DNA of 64,000 nucleotides from Monosporascus cannonballus. Taxonomy: Eukaryota; Ascomycota; Sordariomycetes; Xylariales. The translations under genes and the position numbers were made by a program. Shown here piece after piece: positions 44,411 through 59,066 of this stretch. The stretch lies in assembly GCA_004154925.1 (NCBI GenBank), contig QJNS01000698.1, positions 1-64,000 on the forward strand, in the 5' to 3' direction. The number at the start of each line of letters is the position of its first letter. Position 1 is the first letter of the stretch. The notes below the pieces were generated by a model. That model did not search any database and had not been told where the DNA came from. It was given only the letters and a program-made list of their open reading frames with translations.

Positions 44411-47400
44411 TAAATAGATTAAAATATATAAGTATCATAAAAGTTGTATATCTTTTACTGCAAATAAAATATTAATAAGACGATGATTATAATATGTAAT
44501 TAAGATGGTGAATTACAATTTTTTTATTATTTATCAGAAAAGAGTAAAAAATCGAAAAGCAGATTTTATTAAAAATCGGTTTAACCTAACGAAATTGAAT
44601 AAAATTAATTAAATATTTTTTGTTGTATTTGTAAAAGATATTTGTAGCGGTGATAAATGGCTATATATAAAAATAATACTTTTTAGTATATATTACAAAA
44701 TCAAGTAGCATATCTATAACTGGTTAAAAAATAAAGATATAAGAAATATTACAATTTCTCTAAAAATCTTATATTAAACTTAAAGGAAACAAATATTAAT
44801 AATAATTATATAAACAACTAAAGATTTATGAACTCTAAAATCAAAATATCCTATGTCTTATGTTATTTCAAACGACTATAATAATTTAAAAAGTCATTTA
44901 ATAATATAATATATGAGTTAAAACTAGATCAAAACAATATAAACCGTATAGTGAGTTTTAATTATTAGTAACTTTAAAATAACTATAAAATATGGTTATT
45001 GTAAATGTTATTATTAAATTTCTTTTATTCGAAAATGCAGTAAAAATAATATTTTGTAATAATATATTCATAATTGGTCATAAACTCACCAAGTAGTTTT
45101 ATAACTTTACCGTTTTTAAGAAATAAATATGCCAATGAAATACAGTGTATTTTTGGAAAAACAGTTTTAATATATGTAAATTGTAATGGGAAATTAGTTG
45201 AAATAAAAACAGTATTTTCGTTGCAACAGTTTAATAATACTGTATAACTTAAGTAAATAAAGAAATAAACCACTTAAATTAAACATTAAAAGTATATTTA
45301 AAATATTACGTTAATTACAAAGACGATATGAACATTAAAACTTGCTCATTCTTTAATTAACATATAATATTAATATTTATCAAATTATTACAATAGATTC
45401 GATTATAGTTATTTGGGAATACATATTAAAGATTACAAAAAAGATATATTATACGCTTATAAATTTTAAAATAATCTTAAAAGTCGAAGAACTTCAATAA
45501 TTACACTAAAAGAAATGTTAGACTAAAATTCGTACGCAAATAAAGAATTATATATTATAATAAAATAAGATTAAAAATGTTAATTTTCGAAAAATTAGAA
45601 ACACTTTTCTTCGTTTGAAAAATATTTCAACAAAAAGATAACTGGTGAAAAGTTGTGTATTAAATATCTTAATCTATACAAGACTATTAAAAAGCGTTAA
45701 AAAATAACTATGAATTAGAATTCTTGCTCAAAGTTATACTTTCCCTATATTTTAACATTTGTTTATTAATATAAATAACAGATAGAATTAAACTAAGAAT
45801 AGAAATAATATAGGAATAAATGACGAATAAATATACAAAGTAGAAAAGAATTTTAATGTTGAAAAAACGGATTTACTTAAAATCTAATTTAAAAAGAATA
45901 CCGAAATTTCAAAAATGCCTAAAGACTCGCAAAACGCTTCATAAATATCTAATACCGATTCAAATATTTTGCTAATAATAGACAAATTGTCGATAATCAT
46001 ATCTTAGTATACGTTTGGTTTAACGATTAAGAAAATCGACTAAGTCTTTATAGCAAATAAATTAACCGTTGAATTTAAATATATAACGGCGTTTTATTAC
46101 ACGTTTTTATTTCTTTAATTCGTTTAAATTCTTAATTTTATGATCAATTAGCTCGGATAGTTTTTACGGAAGATATCTTTCAACGCCGTACGCCTCATAA
46201 TCATTCTAAGCTTTAGAAAAGAAAAAGTTTATATTTTTCTTCTACTTCAATTCTATCTTTATATTGTTACAATATATGGATTATTAAGAAACTAACTAGA
46301 GAATAATGCTGAATAACAAAATTAAGCCCGTAAAAACTTATTTTATAAATGGTATAATTTTTATATCTTTTATTTATATAAAAGTCGTAACGAGTGTTTC
46401 GTTTCAACAATATATTTAAGGTGATTAGCGCTAAAATAAACCGTATAACGATGTATATTTATATTAAAATCTACTAACAAAAATATAATAGTTTTAAACT
46501 CCTAATATAATATTTTCTTTTTTGCGCCATTTAAAAACACACTTTAACACAATAATTAATATAAATCATATGCAATTACTTAATAATATCATTAATAAAT
46601 AAATAAATTTTTAATACTAAAACATCAAAAAAGCGGATTATATTATAACTTAGTATTTTAAGGTTTAACCAAAGACCTTTAAAATAAAATAAAACGTATT
46701 TTAGATATTGGTAAAATGTTATATACAATAATTAAATATAGTGCGTTTAATTAGCATCTAAAGCTAGTCAGTTTAATTATAACAGATAAATAAATATATG
46801 AACAGTTGGTAATTTTAAATAAATGAATAATTAATATAATTATAATTTACGTTATAATCAAATATTTTTAATTTATATAAGATATATTTGACTTTAAGTT
46901 ATATTTTCTAAGCTGAGCCAAATACTTAGAAAAGAAAATATTACACTCTTAGATGTATATGAAAGACACTATACCAAATATTTTCGAACACGATAACTGA
47001 TCCTTAGCTTTTACGCTTAATTATTAATTCACAATATGTAATTTAAGTACCTAAATTATATTTAATAATTTGTTATTAATTAAAGTCATTAATAAGTATC
47101 TTCTTAATTCAGTTTTTATAATATGTTTATTAATATCTATTATATTATTAAATTTAACATTTAATCAATTAATTTCGTCATTACATAAATATTAGATAAT
47201 AATTGCAATATTTAATTTGGTTGACAGCAAGAAAATATAGGAAAATAATTAATATATTATCCTGTTTCTATTTATTCCAACAACTTAAATTATAATCATA
47301 AATATATATGTAAAATTTGGTTGTAATTATTTTGTTCTGATTAATACAAATTCTTTAAGTATAACACAATAATTATAACAGTTTTTATGATGCAAAACAA

Positions 47401-50400
47401 ATCCCAAAATATTTATAATATTGAACTTGATAACAAAAGTATATTTATAGATATGCTAAGTGATAATATCCTGAGTGTTAAACTCGTAGCAAAAAGAACT
47501 CCTTAATATGCACGTGAAACCCGGGCTTCCTAATCAGCGGAATTCGGCGAGGGGCGTAAGACTTTGCTCTACTTTAAAATTAATATAAACTTGTTAAATT
47601 TTAACTTAAACTTTATCCAGTCCGAAATAATTATATTGATTTCTTTAAATTCTTTGAATCTAATTATATACAGTACGAAATAAGTATATAAATCTCTTTA
47701 AATTCTCCAGATTTAGCTGTCTATAAGTTTAGCGTTGATTGTCAATATTTTAAGCTATTTGTAGTAATTTACGACCGTTTTTTCCATTATTGAAGTTCAA
47801 AAAGTAATACAATTTCTTTTATCAGAAAATGCTTATCTTTAAAAATTTTTTCGTTATTCTCTTTTCTAGTAAATTACTTCTTTTTCTATGTTTTCTTTCG
47901 CTATTACCGACAAAATTGTTAAAACTTATAAATGTATTAACTAAAAAGAAAAAGATTCTTACTTTTTGTATTTTCGAATTTGGTTCCGAAGTTACACCTT
48001 ATCTATGATGTTTTCTCAGTAATTAAAAATATATAATATTTTACGACTTATACCAATATAAAAATTACCTTTTTTATAAATAATAATATTACAATTCGAG
48101 TATATATATGAATCTTTTACGTAACAATACTTGAAAGTTTTAATATTTATAAACACAGAACACTTTTATTAAATAACAAATTCTGTATTTTTCGTAAAAA
48201 ACAAATTATATTACTACTTCATTTTAGCGAATACATAATAAAGACAGTAATTCTATTATAGCGTTAAAACATTTGCAATAGTAATTCTGTTGGCAGAATA
48301 TTAAAATACTTTACAGTAATTTTTAACATTTGAAAAGTTAAAAAAGTAAAAGAAATTAATAACATATAAGATTAAAAGTGATATTTATAACTTTATTATA
48401 AATTCTCAATTTTATAAAGTGTTCTAATATTCAAAACACTATTAAATTAACTATTACTCGTACTAATTAAAACTCGTGAATTAATAAATTCGGTGTATTT
48501 AATAACGTTGTTAGTAGAAAGTTTTTTTACAATCGTTAAACGTTCGTAAAATATTTGATTAAATGTTTTCAGTTTTTTAAATTTGGTATTTATTTTATTT
48601 AACGAAATACTTAGTAAAGCCTTATTGTCTAATTTAAATATGTTTCTGCTTACTATATTAATACTTCCTTTTTCACATTTTTTATTTCTTTATATCGCGC
48701 TTAATAATATCTATTGCTAACTTAGCTACAAAAAATGAAAACTGGTTACCATTTAACGTTTGTAAAAAACCTTATTTTGTACTTATAATTTAAATTCATT
48801 TCAAACTCTTATATGAACAAGTATATTTATAATTTATGTTTTAGATTGATTATATGCTTAGATTATTTTTATAACCAAATAAGCCATTTTCTATATTAAA
48901 AAATTAACTTTTTAGCTTTTTTCGTAAAAAATATGTTTTCTTTTAATATCTTTAACGTTAATTTATATATTGTATAAACTTGTATATAAATGTATTATGA
49001 TTCTAAGATTAAGATTAACTATTATTTTTAAATGCTAGAACAATAACGTTTGTTAGAATTTAATTACATAGTATTTAATTTCTGAAATATATTTTTAATA
49101 CGAATTTAATATAACGATATAAGTGTAGTTTTAACGTTTTATTAGTTATTTCGGTTTAATTATCCATTTTCACCTCCAACGCGTGAAGTAAATTATGACT
49201 ATAATCTTATTATAATATAAAGATTAGCCACAATTTCGATGTAAAAATTGTGGTCTTATTTAAATTAATTTTATTAATAATCTACTGCTAGTATTAGAAG
49301 AGATCAAGAATAATTATCTTAATTGTTTAACGTTAATAATTCTTCTAGATATAATAAAGTTAAAGGAAGTCGATTAACTAATATAGAATTACTATAATAC
49401 TAATATAATATACTTCTGTTATAGAATTTTTAATACTAATAATAATTAAATAACAACATTAAAAAAGTACAATTTTTGTTTTTATACACATTATAATATT
49501 ATATTATTACTGTGTGATAAATACCGTTGTGTTTTAATACTTTCTATGATTATATTTTTACTTGTGAAACTTAATATATTATCATTAAACGTTTCAAACT
49601 TTGTAAAATTCTCTTTATTAACATAATTCATATCTATGGATTCTTTTATACTAAATATAATAATCTTATTCTAGAACGTATTAATTATCGTTTTATACGT
49701 TGAATAATAAAATATATATTATACCGCATTCGCGCTGAGATATTAATATATGTATATGTATAGTAGAAGCAGGCTAGTATATATCTACATATGTTAATAG
49801 TATATTGTATCTCGTATTAAACCTTATATTCTCTCGGTATTTATGTATATTTTCTTAATTTTAATATTTTTTTTCAATCTTATTTGCGGTTTCAGAGTAT
49901 TATAAATTAGAATATATAATATAATACAGATTTATTTATAATTTAATTATTTCCTTAAAACGCTTGTTTTATTATTTTTATTCTGTTTTTAAAAATCAAA
50001 AAGAAGTTATATTTTACGAATCAATTTACGCAGCGAAATTATCATGTTATAAATCGTATAATCACAATAAGTCACCTAACGTTTTATAGGTAATATAAAC
50101 TTAAAATTAGTATAATATGTACGTAAATATATATTTAAATTCTTTAAATACGTATTAAAGTACTACATGTCTCTATTTGACAAAATATATTTAGACTCAG
50201 CAATTTCTTTATTATAATTATATTTATAGAAACAACGAGTTTAGATTATATTTAATTAACCTTAGTATTTACGTCCGTATAAAACCATATTATCGATAAA
50301 TGCACATCTAGTAAATATATTTATTTTTTTCGGTCAGATTGGTTATTATTCTAAAAACTATTAATAACTCTCCTAAGGTAATTTTTTCATAATTAGGGTT

Positions 50401-51003
50401 AATATCGTTTTAAAAACAAAAAAATAAAAGTAAAAACACAAATATTATAGATAATGGAACAAGTTATTTTCGAACGTTTTTACGAATCGTATTACGATGA
50501 TACGAGCTATAATAAGTTTATAATTAATGGTTAATAAAAAGACTTTTAAAAAATAACCTAATACGTATACCGAAACGTATATATACTTAAAAATACAACC
50601 TTAATGATAATTACTTTTAAAGTACTAAAATCTGCATTATTTAAATAATCTATAAACGCAAATTATACACATTCGAAATAAAGTCTAAAATAACGCACGT
50701 TATACGTACAATAGTAACAGAGCAGGCGGGTAAGAGTTATAATAAAAACCGGCGTAATATATACGGACATAAACGTAATAAAAGCTTATGCGATCATATA
50801 TAAAATGAAGGTTTTTTATTTACGTTTTATAAATTTTGCATTAACAATAATAGTAATAACGTTAACGACGGTTTTTGTATATATTATACACGTAACGTAA
50901 ATATAGACGATAATAATATATCATATATAAAAAGAATTATATTATAATTATTATTAATAACTATGGCAAATATTATTAAAGAATAAAGATGTTTACGTCA
51001 TTA
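44411..51003. other. AT-rich stretch, nothing recognised
   Basis: About 6.6 kb of AT-rich sequence with no supported gene. A short GC-richer islet sits at about 47490-47580 (ACGTGAAACCCGGGCTTCC and GGAATTCGGCGAGGGGCG) and could not be identified. At 50450-50960 CG-containing words suggest a decayed element. Confidence 0.5.
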
Positions 51004-51004
51004 A

Positions 51005-51042
<38 letters not shown>
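51004..51042. repeat. (ATT)n microsatellite
   Basis: About 13 uninterrupted ATT triplets. Confidence 0.95.
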
Positions 51043-51045
<3 letters not shown>

Positions 51046-51872
51046 ATAACTGATAATTAATATATTTCACAATTCTTAACGTAGTTAATATTTATATAAA
51101 ATATATTTAAATTTATATTAAAAATTTTACATTAAGAGAAATATATACAAAGTTATTTTAAGACATAGTTTATACGAGAAATATTATATATAGTATAATT
51201 AAATATAATAATTAGTCTATAATTTTAAAGCCTAAAATACGATATATTTTAAATCTATAAAACATTATTTTAAAACCCATTAATACGTAATTATCGAGAA
51301 ACCTTAACAATAATCAACCTTATGCCCGCTTACTAATTCGACAAGATCGCAAAATTGAGTTTTAAGGGGCAAAGCTTATAGATTAACATTACAGATAAAC
51401 TTTAAAAGTAAACTATAAAGATCAATCTTAAAAATAAACTTTGAAATTTTTTAATGATTTTATAATTCGGTCGTTATACGATTTTTGAATAACCATTAAC
51501 TAAAATAGTATGTGGCGAAATACAAAATATACGATATCAGTTATCCGTAATAATAAAAATTTAAAAAAACGATGTTATTTACGGGATATTATTTCTATAA
51601 ACCTATTGAAAAAGCCAAATTCGGAAATATTATTAATTTAAAAGGACTTTTCAAAAAAAATCAAGTTAGATTTTTAATTTTCGAATACAAGTTGATTTAC
51701 AAAAATAACGATAATCGAACTTTGAAAAAGATTTTGCCGAATGATATAAATTTTATAGAGGAACTGTGAGCAAAGTTCGAAAAAGAAATAATAGCGCGCT
51801 TAAAAACTTCGAATTTTAGACCTTGGAACAAATTAAGGACGATTATAAGCATTAATTTGCTCAGCTTCTCCG

Positions 51873-52261
51873 TGTTATAATGTAGTAGGCTTAGCGACCT
51901 AAAGACTGTCGGGGTAAGAAAAAACTAAACCTGATATAGGAACTAATTACGTAATAAACTTAAGGCTTTTAGAAGTTTTGGCACATTAAGCCTTTTAAAC
52001 GGTACAAAAAAGGTTAGAGGGCTTAGAAAATTTAAGAAGTTAAGCCGTTTAAGTACTCGAAGTTAAAAATAAGATATATACGTTTGTTATTATTATAATT
52101 TAAATCATAACAACTTAGAACAAACTTTTGTTATTGAAAAAATTCTTAATATTACGAAATGTCATTATAATCATTTTATTATTCAAAGTTTCACGGTATT
52201 TTTCTTAATATAAATTCGTATAAGTAAGATTTAATATTTAATTAAATCTTTAGCCGTTATA
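51873..52261 (+). repeat. 5' LTR of chromovirus B
   Basis: It starts TGTTATAATGTAG and ends AGCCGTTATA, with the body collinear with 58706-59066 (for example TAATAAACTTAAGGCTTTTA on the left and TAATAAACTTAGAACTTTTA on the right). Confidence 0.8.
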
Positions 52262-55200
52262 CGTTGTAAAACTTTATTTTATAATTCTGTTAAACTCTAT
52301 GTCATATTTATTTAATTAAAACTTCCGCTAATATATAACCTGTTATTACTAATACTTTTAAGCTAAACTTAAAAGATTCGAAAATTAAGTTGAATAATTT
52401 ATAGATTATATAGTAACTCCATAAATTTGCATTGTTGTACCAACATATAAAGCCCCGCAATTTTACCTTTATAATAAAATATATTCAATATTCCTATTCT
52501 TAGGTGGAAAACTGTGTCCTTTCTTAAAATTTGACTAAATTCGTAAACAGATATTTTTCTATAATGGATTTATTCATTAAATATATTTTGGATTATTTTT
52601 AACTAATAATAAGGACGTATTTGAAAGATTATAAAACCAATTAAGAAAATATTTTTAAAGTTTTTTTTTTTGACTATAAGATTTTTTTTTATAAATGTTT
52701 TAAAGGTTAATTTCGAACACCTAAATAAAGAACGAACGAAAGTACAACAAATCTTGCGATTATAACAAAAAACAATATATTTTAAAATATATTCTTAAAT
52801 TTAAAAACTTAAAATTGGAATAACATATATTAATATTCAGTTCGATAGTGTGATTGATTTGTTTTATAAACCATTAAAATACTAGTACACATAAGACTAT
52901 TAAGTTTTTAAAAATTGAAATATTAAATAGTTATAACATTAAAATGATTAAAATTAACAACATATTTTATTAACGTTATGAAGGAAAAAAAGGTTAATAT
53001 ATTTCAAAATATGAAAACTAATCAATTAACTAAGAAAAAAACGAAACGTATTCTATATATTACATGGCATAATATTAACACTTATAGAATATGATACGTT
53101 TCAACGCCAAGAAAAAGGCTATATAAAATATCATAATTATGATAAAATAAAATAGTAACGAAAAACTTATAAAGACTACTAATGACAAAGTAATTACACA
53201 TTTTTTCCGGAGGGATATCCAATGAGACAAAATAGAATTTATTTAATAGAAATAAGAAAAAATATTAGTATAATCTTGGCCGAATACAAATAAAGGTTAC
53301 TTTATCGAAGAATTTACTATAAAATATAGAAAGTAAACAAATTAACCTAGAAAACGTTTAAAAATAATAAAACATTATTAAACGATAATTTAAAATATTA
53401 AAAATAAACGAGCAATATTTATCCTAAAGCATCGAATCGACACGGCAAAATTTATACGGTATATTAAAAACGAAGAAAATATCTAATATATTACAAATAA
53501 AAGAAAATTCGTTTATTAACGTATTATACGTCTATATAGGAATAGACATAATTTTCTTAATTTAACATAAAAACCAAGATAAATAAACGATAATGTTAAT
53601 ATTTTCGAATTACTAACTTCTAAGATAATATCAACAAACGAAAAATATTATAAGATTAGCTGGAAAAATATAATACTTATAAAAAAACCTATTTTGTTTT
53701 TACGATTAAGATAGTTATTAATTTACAAAAGAAATAATTTAGTATATCGTAAAGAAATATTACTAAAAAGTTATTACGGACTTTAATTTCCATGTAATAT
53801 ATACTATACGCTCTAAAAAGAGTACAATGTCAAACTTTCGTATCTTTCTCCGAAAAATATATAAAGAATAATAACAATATGACGTAATAAGATATTATGT
53901 AAGAGAAAAACGAATAGATTATATAATAAGAAATACGTGATAATACAATTAAAGGCTACTTAATGTACTGAAAGAGCCAAATATATTAGTAGAAATAACG
54001 AAAATAATACTTTAAAATATAATACATGGAAAGGCAAATAGAACTTCTTAAATTCAAAATACATTTAAAAAAGAATTACTTATAAAAAACTGAAAAAATA
54101 ACAAAACCTAAAAAAATTATAAAAACTCTGAAAAAGGATTTAAATATAATAATAAAGTTATTAAAACCTTTATATCTTTATAAATACGAATCCGAATTTA
54201 TTAATATACTATATTAATAAATTTTAAAACTTTAAGTGAAAATTACATTATATTCAGTATTATTAATAAGCTTAAACTATTATAGAGATACAAGTTAGTA
54301 TTTTATATTTTTACGAATATCTAAAGACCAACTTTGGCTTATAATAACAGAAAAATTAAATGCGAAATTAATTATCATAAAAGTATTATTTTCAAATCAT
54401 ATCAAATAACAAATTTTAATAGTATTGAATTTAGGACGTATAATATAATTTTGAAATAAATAATAAATACATTAATATGAAGCTTAATTAATAGGATATT
54501 GGCTAAATAAACTTTCTTCGATATTTTATTAACAAACAACAATTTAGAAAAAAGCCAAAATTTTAATTTTCGGTCGAAACTAAAGATAAATATGAATAAA
54601 TATAAATATAAAATTTTTAAGAGAAAGCTTAATACAATAACTACCAGAAAATGGCGAGTTAAATTATAAAATAAACCTTAAAAAGATTTACCTACAATGT
54701 TTTGTTTTATTTATAAACATAAAGAAAACGAATTACGCAATTTTACGCAATATTTGAAAATATTAATTATAAAATATGAAATTAAGTTTCGAAAATATTT
54801 ATAAAATATGTTATATTTTTTATATCTACAAAACGTGAATTATTACGATGCGTAATTAATTGTCGGTAGTGAAATAGTATTATTGTTAAAAATTGAATAT
54901 TATTATTGTAAATTACCGAAATAAAGAATGCATTTTATAAAACTTAAACATTTAAAATATTCGATTTCAAAAACGATTTAACTGTATTAAGATTAGAAAA
55001 GAATATAGCTAAAAAGTAATTATAAAACCGAAATAATGGTTATTTGAATATCTCGTTATATTAATAGAATATAAAAGTATCTCAATAACGTTTTCATAAA
55101 TAATAAATCATATTTTCAAAACCCTTGTTATATTTTTATCGTATATATTTTGAATAAGATTATTTTTTATTAGAAATAAGAAAGGAACGATATGAAGTAC

Positions 55201-58200
55201 GTGTATAAAGCATTACATTATTAATATATATAAGAAATGAATTTTATATATAAGAATATATAATCTTTCAAGTATAATATTATTTTTAGATAGGTTAATA
55301 AAGGTTTTTAGAAAGATTATAAATATAATAAACGTTAAATATAATTGGAAAACTATGTGTATTTTTAAAATTGTGAATTATTATATAAACTTTATTAAAA
55401 TATTTATTAAAAGTTTTATATGTTTATTTTATTTAATTAAGAGAAATAATATAAATACATATTATATATATTAAAAACTATTTAGAAAGCTAAAACATAA
55501 ATGCTGATAAATAGATATTACTTTTATATGATTTGATATACCTTATTAAATTAAAAACCGATATTTCAAATTAAGCATTAAACGCAATAATTAAATAAAG
55601 AAATAATTAAAGTGAATTATATTACAGTCTATATTATATATAAATTAAAAATGCTGAATTTTATTACCTTATTTGAAATAAAAGATTTATAATTATTAGT
55701 ATATTTCTTTTTAAAAGAATTAAACTTTTTAATAAAAGGTTTTCAACAGGTTCAACTTTATATAAATTATTAAATAGTATTGGTTTTATATAACGAAACA
55801 ATCTACGAAACAATAATTATAGTCGAGGTGCAAAAGTCTGGGCTTAATCTTCACTTTGTACACTTTTCACTCTTATTTTTTCAACTTTATATTTAAATAA
55901 CTCCACACCTTTTAGTTAGATTTATATATAAGTTAAAACATTCGTTAATTTATTGTTTTTGAATATAGTTATGACTTTATTTTATAAAATATCCGATAAT
56001 TGCATATTATGTACCTAATATTTATTAGCGTATTTAAATTTGAAATTGTTAATTACCGATATTTTATAATATGTTTTTACGTATAGTTTTTATAAAATCA
56101 ATTCGAAAAGAATACTAGTTGTATTTGAGGAAGTTTGCTTTTTAATATATATCGACGGTATAAATATATAATATATATTTACTTAATTATACAAGCTTGA
56201 AGAGTCGCAGAAATCTATTTACAACTTACTTAACGAATATACATACCTTGTCGGATATATAAAAATTAAATAAAAAGTAAATAATATTTTATTTTTCGAA
56301 TAATCTTAAAATATAAGTTTCGTTTTATAATATTTATTATAGTAAACACAATATTTAAACTTATATGTTTAATCGACTTTTATATTACGGTTGAATCATT
56401 ATTTTAATTTATTACCTTATTTTTATATAGATATAACGTTATTATAATATATATTATATAAATATTAATATAACAACGTTTTAAATGTGATTATTATAAT
56501 ATAAAGTAGAAGAAATATTTAAAGCGGAAATCTATGAGATTGTATAAATGAACGGAGTTTACCGAGACTTTTGAACCTCCAATGTACTATATATTAAGAA
56601 AATAGCAAATTTTAGATTTTGATGTTGTTTTTAAAAGGATTTCCAAAAAAATAATAACATAAGTATTTTATTATAAATATTAAGTAGTCAAAAAGAATAA
56701 TAATATTTTACTAAAAGATTAACAGTTAGTTAAATTTTAAATATTAAAAAAATATTAAATAAATTTAATATAATACATATACAATTATGTAGTATAAACA
56801 TATTCAAAGATTTATACATTATTAAAACGATTTTAACGTACATATTATTTTCTTGAAATAAAAATAATCATGTACAATTATTGTAATAATATAACTTTAT
56901 AAAAGCGTTTAACTATAGCGATATAAACTTGGCGAAAATTCTTTATTATTATTAATTTTAAAACATTATAAAAATCGATTATTATGGATTTTCTAATTAA
57001 ATTTCCTTTATATAAAAATCTAACAATAAACACATATTACAATAGCATTTGGAAATTATTAATAAATTTAATAAATTATTTATTTTATATTTTACTAAAT
57101 TTATATTAATGTCTCAAAGATAATATATATTGTCCTTATTATATATTTAAGATATATAGATCATTACATAAAATAATTGCCGATAAAACAATTGTATTTA
57201 TATTAAAACTTCACCAACTTTATATAATATAAATGTGTTTACACTATAAGTTATTTGATTTATATATGTTTTTAATAAAAGAATTAAAATAAAAACTGTA
57301 ATTTAAACGTTCAAAATAAGTTTAATTTTATCACATTAATTAGACACAAAATAATGCAATTAATATGTTACTTATTATCTAATTAATTTATAATATTATT
57401 TATTACTAAAATCGAAAGATAATTTTAATAAATATGAATTGTAACTTTATATATCATATATGTAAAAACGTAGGTATTATATTAATTAAGATTAAAACGA
57501 TATTTATATTAATAACATTTAAATAATTATATTAAAAAACAAACCCAAAACTAAAACGTGAGTATAAGTAAACAAATAAACATTATATTTAAAGAATTTA
57601 AATTATTAAATTATAAAAGCCTTTAAAAAGCCTGATAGATGACGGTGATTTTAAATTATCGATATATACAAAAGTACTAAAGATATATTAACGAAATAAT
57701 TATTCAATAATGCTTTTACTTAGATTTAAATTGAATATTATTTGTTATATTTTCTGTACTTTGCTAATATATATTTGAAGGTTTAAACAAGATGAAATAA
57801 AATAAAATAAAAATAGAATTTGCTATAAATCAAGTAAAATGTTGAAAATACGATAGATAAACCAACATACTTACTATTTAATGCAATAAATAAACGTGCT
57901 CGGATTTCGAAAATACTTAAAAATATGCGATAAATCTTATAAATATTTTAAAAAAACATTTAGATTAATAATTAATTTATTAATAATATTAAAATTAGTT
58001 TAATTGAAAAAGGCCGCGACCAAAATTAATGCAGTTATTTCAACTATTAATTACTTTTATTTTCGTTTAAAACGATCGAAATCTTTAATTATTTCTACTC
58101 TCTTAATATTACGAGGGAAGATTTGCATATACCGACGACGAAAAATATACCGTTATTTTTAAAAACGATTTAATATATTACTAATAATTTATAATGTTTT

Positions 58201-58532
58201 AAGATATATATTTTTAGTTTTTAAATCATCTTTTCTACAATGAAGCTATTGATACTAGGTTGCGGATGATTTAAAAATATTATAAAAAATATTCTAACAA
58301 ACATATTACGTATAATTTTCGCGATCTCCAAAAACCTTATTTCATTTATTTTTTTATAATAAAAATAGAAAAATATTATAAAACCCAGATAAATAATTCG
58401 TTTCAATAAATAGAAAATACTAATACATTAATATCAGCGAATTTCTTTCAATACGATTAACGATGATAAAAATTAAAGAAGGATGAAATATAAAATATTT
58501 TCGAAACAATATTTTTAAAAAAGAAAAAATCA
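52262..58532 (+). pseudogene. gag-pol relic of chromovirus B
   Basis: Recognisable pieces lie in chromovirus order. RT is near 54840-55140 (AYNLIRIK equivalent at about 54960-55010, FEYLVxLIEYKSISITFS-like text at about 55040). The RT thumb NEFYI-EYI-F is near 55230, followed by a GFANYYRKFI remnant. RNase H is at about 55540-55720 (KLKTDISN-ALNAIIK, LYYSLYYI, LKNAEFYYLI). A chromodomain remnant is at about 57840-57970: RICYKSSKMLKIR-INQHTYYL, then SDFENT-KYAINLINILKK, corresponding to the YLVxWKxxPDSENTWEPxxNL motif. Protease and integrase could not be delimited. Essentially every frame is stopped. Confidence 0.75.
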
Positions 58533-59066
58533 TACTATAATCTAATCAGTTTACCGATGTTACGGCCTGGTCACCCGTAATGTCTTCTAACATGTACGAG
58601 TACATATATACAGCTGTAAGCACCAGGATGATTGCCACAATTGCGATCATTCCACCGATCTTTTGCCCTGGTGGCGTGATGGTATGGTGCAGCCATAACA
58701 ACCGGGCCTAAAAACGATCGCAGCAGAAAAAATTAAACCGGATGTAAAAATTAATTATATAATAAACTTAGAACTTTTAAAACTTTTCGTAGCCTAAGCT
58801 ATTTAATAGATCCAAAAGGTGTTAAAAGATTTAAAATATTTGAAAAGCTAAATTATTTAAGTCTTTTAAACAGAAACAAAATATATATATTTATTGTTTC
58901 CAAATTTTAAATAAGAATAATGTGCAATATAATTTCGTTATATAAAATGCCTTCATATTACAAAACCTAACTCTAATTATTTCATTGCTTAGATTCTACG
59001 GCACTTCTGCTAATTTAAACCCGTACGACTAAGGTTTAATAGTTGGTTAAACCCCTAGCCGTAACA
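58533..59066 (+). repeat. 3' LTR of chromovirus B, interrupted
   Basis: It begins near TACTATAATCTAAT (58533), is split by the short LTR at 58558-58700, resumes with CCTAAAAACGATC, and ends CCTAGCCGTAACA at 59066. Confidence 0.7.
58558..58700 (+). repeat. 143-bp short solo LTR nested in the 3' LTR of chromovirus B
   Basis: It runs from TGTTACGGCCTGG to GCAGCCATAACA with inverted TGTTA/TAACA ends. It is flanked by ACCGA (58553-58557) and ACCGG (58701-58705), a 5-bp duplication with one RIP-type difference. GC is high compared with the host LTR, so it inserted later. A second copy is at 30512-30646. The internal part of the parent element is not in this window. Confidence 0.7.

Larger units (their letters stand above)
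51873..59066 (+). mobile_element. full-length Ty3/gypsy chromovirus B, heavily RIP-mutated, with a nested short LTR
   Basis: A 5' LTR at 51873-52261 and a 3' LTR at 58533-59066 (interrupted by a 143-bp insert) enclose decayed gag-pol. The outer target duplication is CTCCG (51868-51872) versus CTTCG (59067-59071), a single C-to-T difference. Without the nested insert the 3' LTR is about 386 bp against 389 bp on the left. Its LTR end (TTTAATAGTTGGTTAAACCC...CCGTAACA) is related to chromovirus A. Internal order and a chromodomain remnant confirm the chromovirus class. It is much more mutated than chromovirus A, so it is older or was hit more often. Confidence 0.85.

Noticed and set aside
50450..50960. 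Possible MULE/FAR1-type DNA-binding remnant
   Set aside because: There are CG-containing words and a few basic/Cys residues, but no ordered zinc-binding motif. It is too weak to list.
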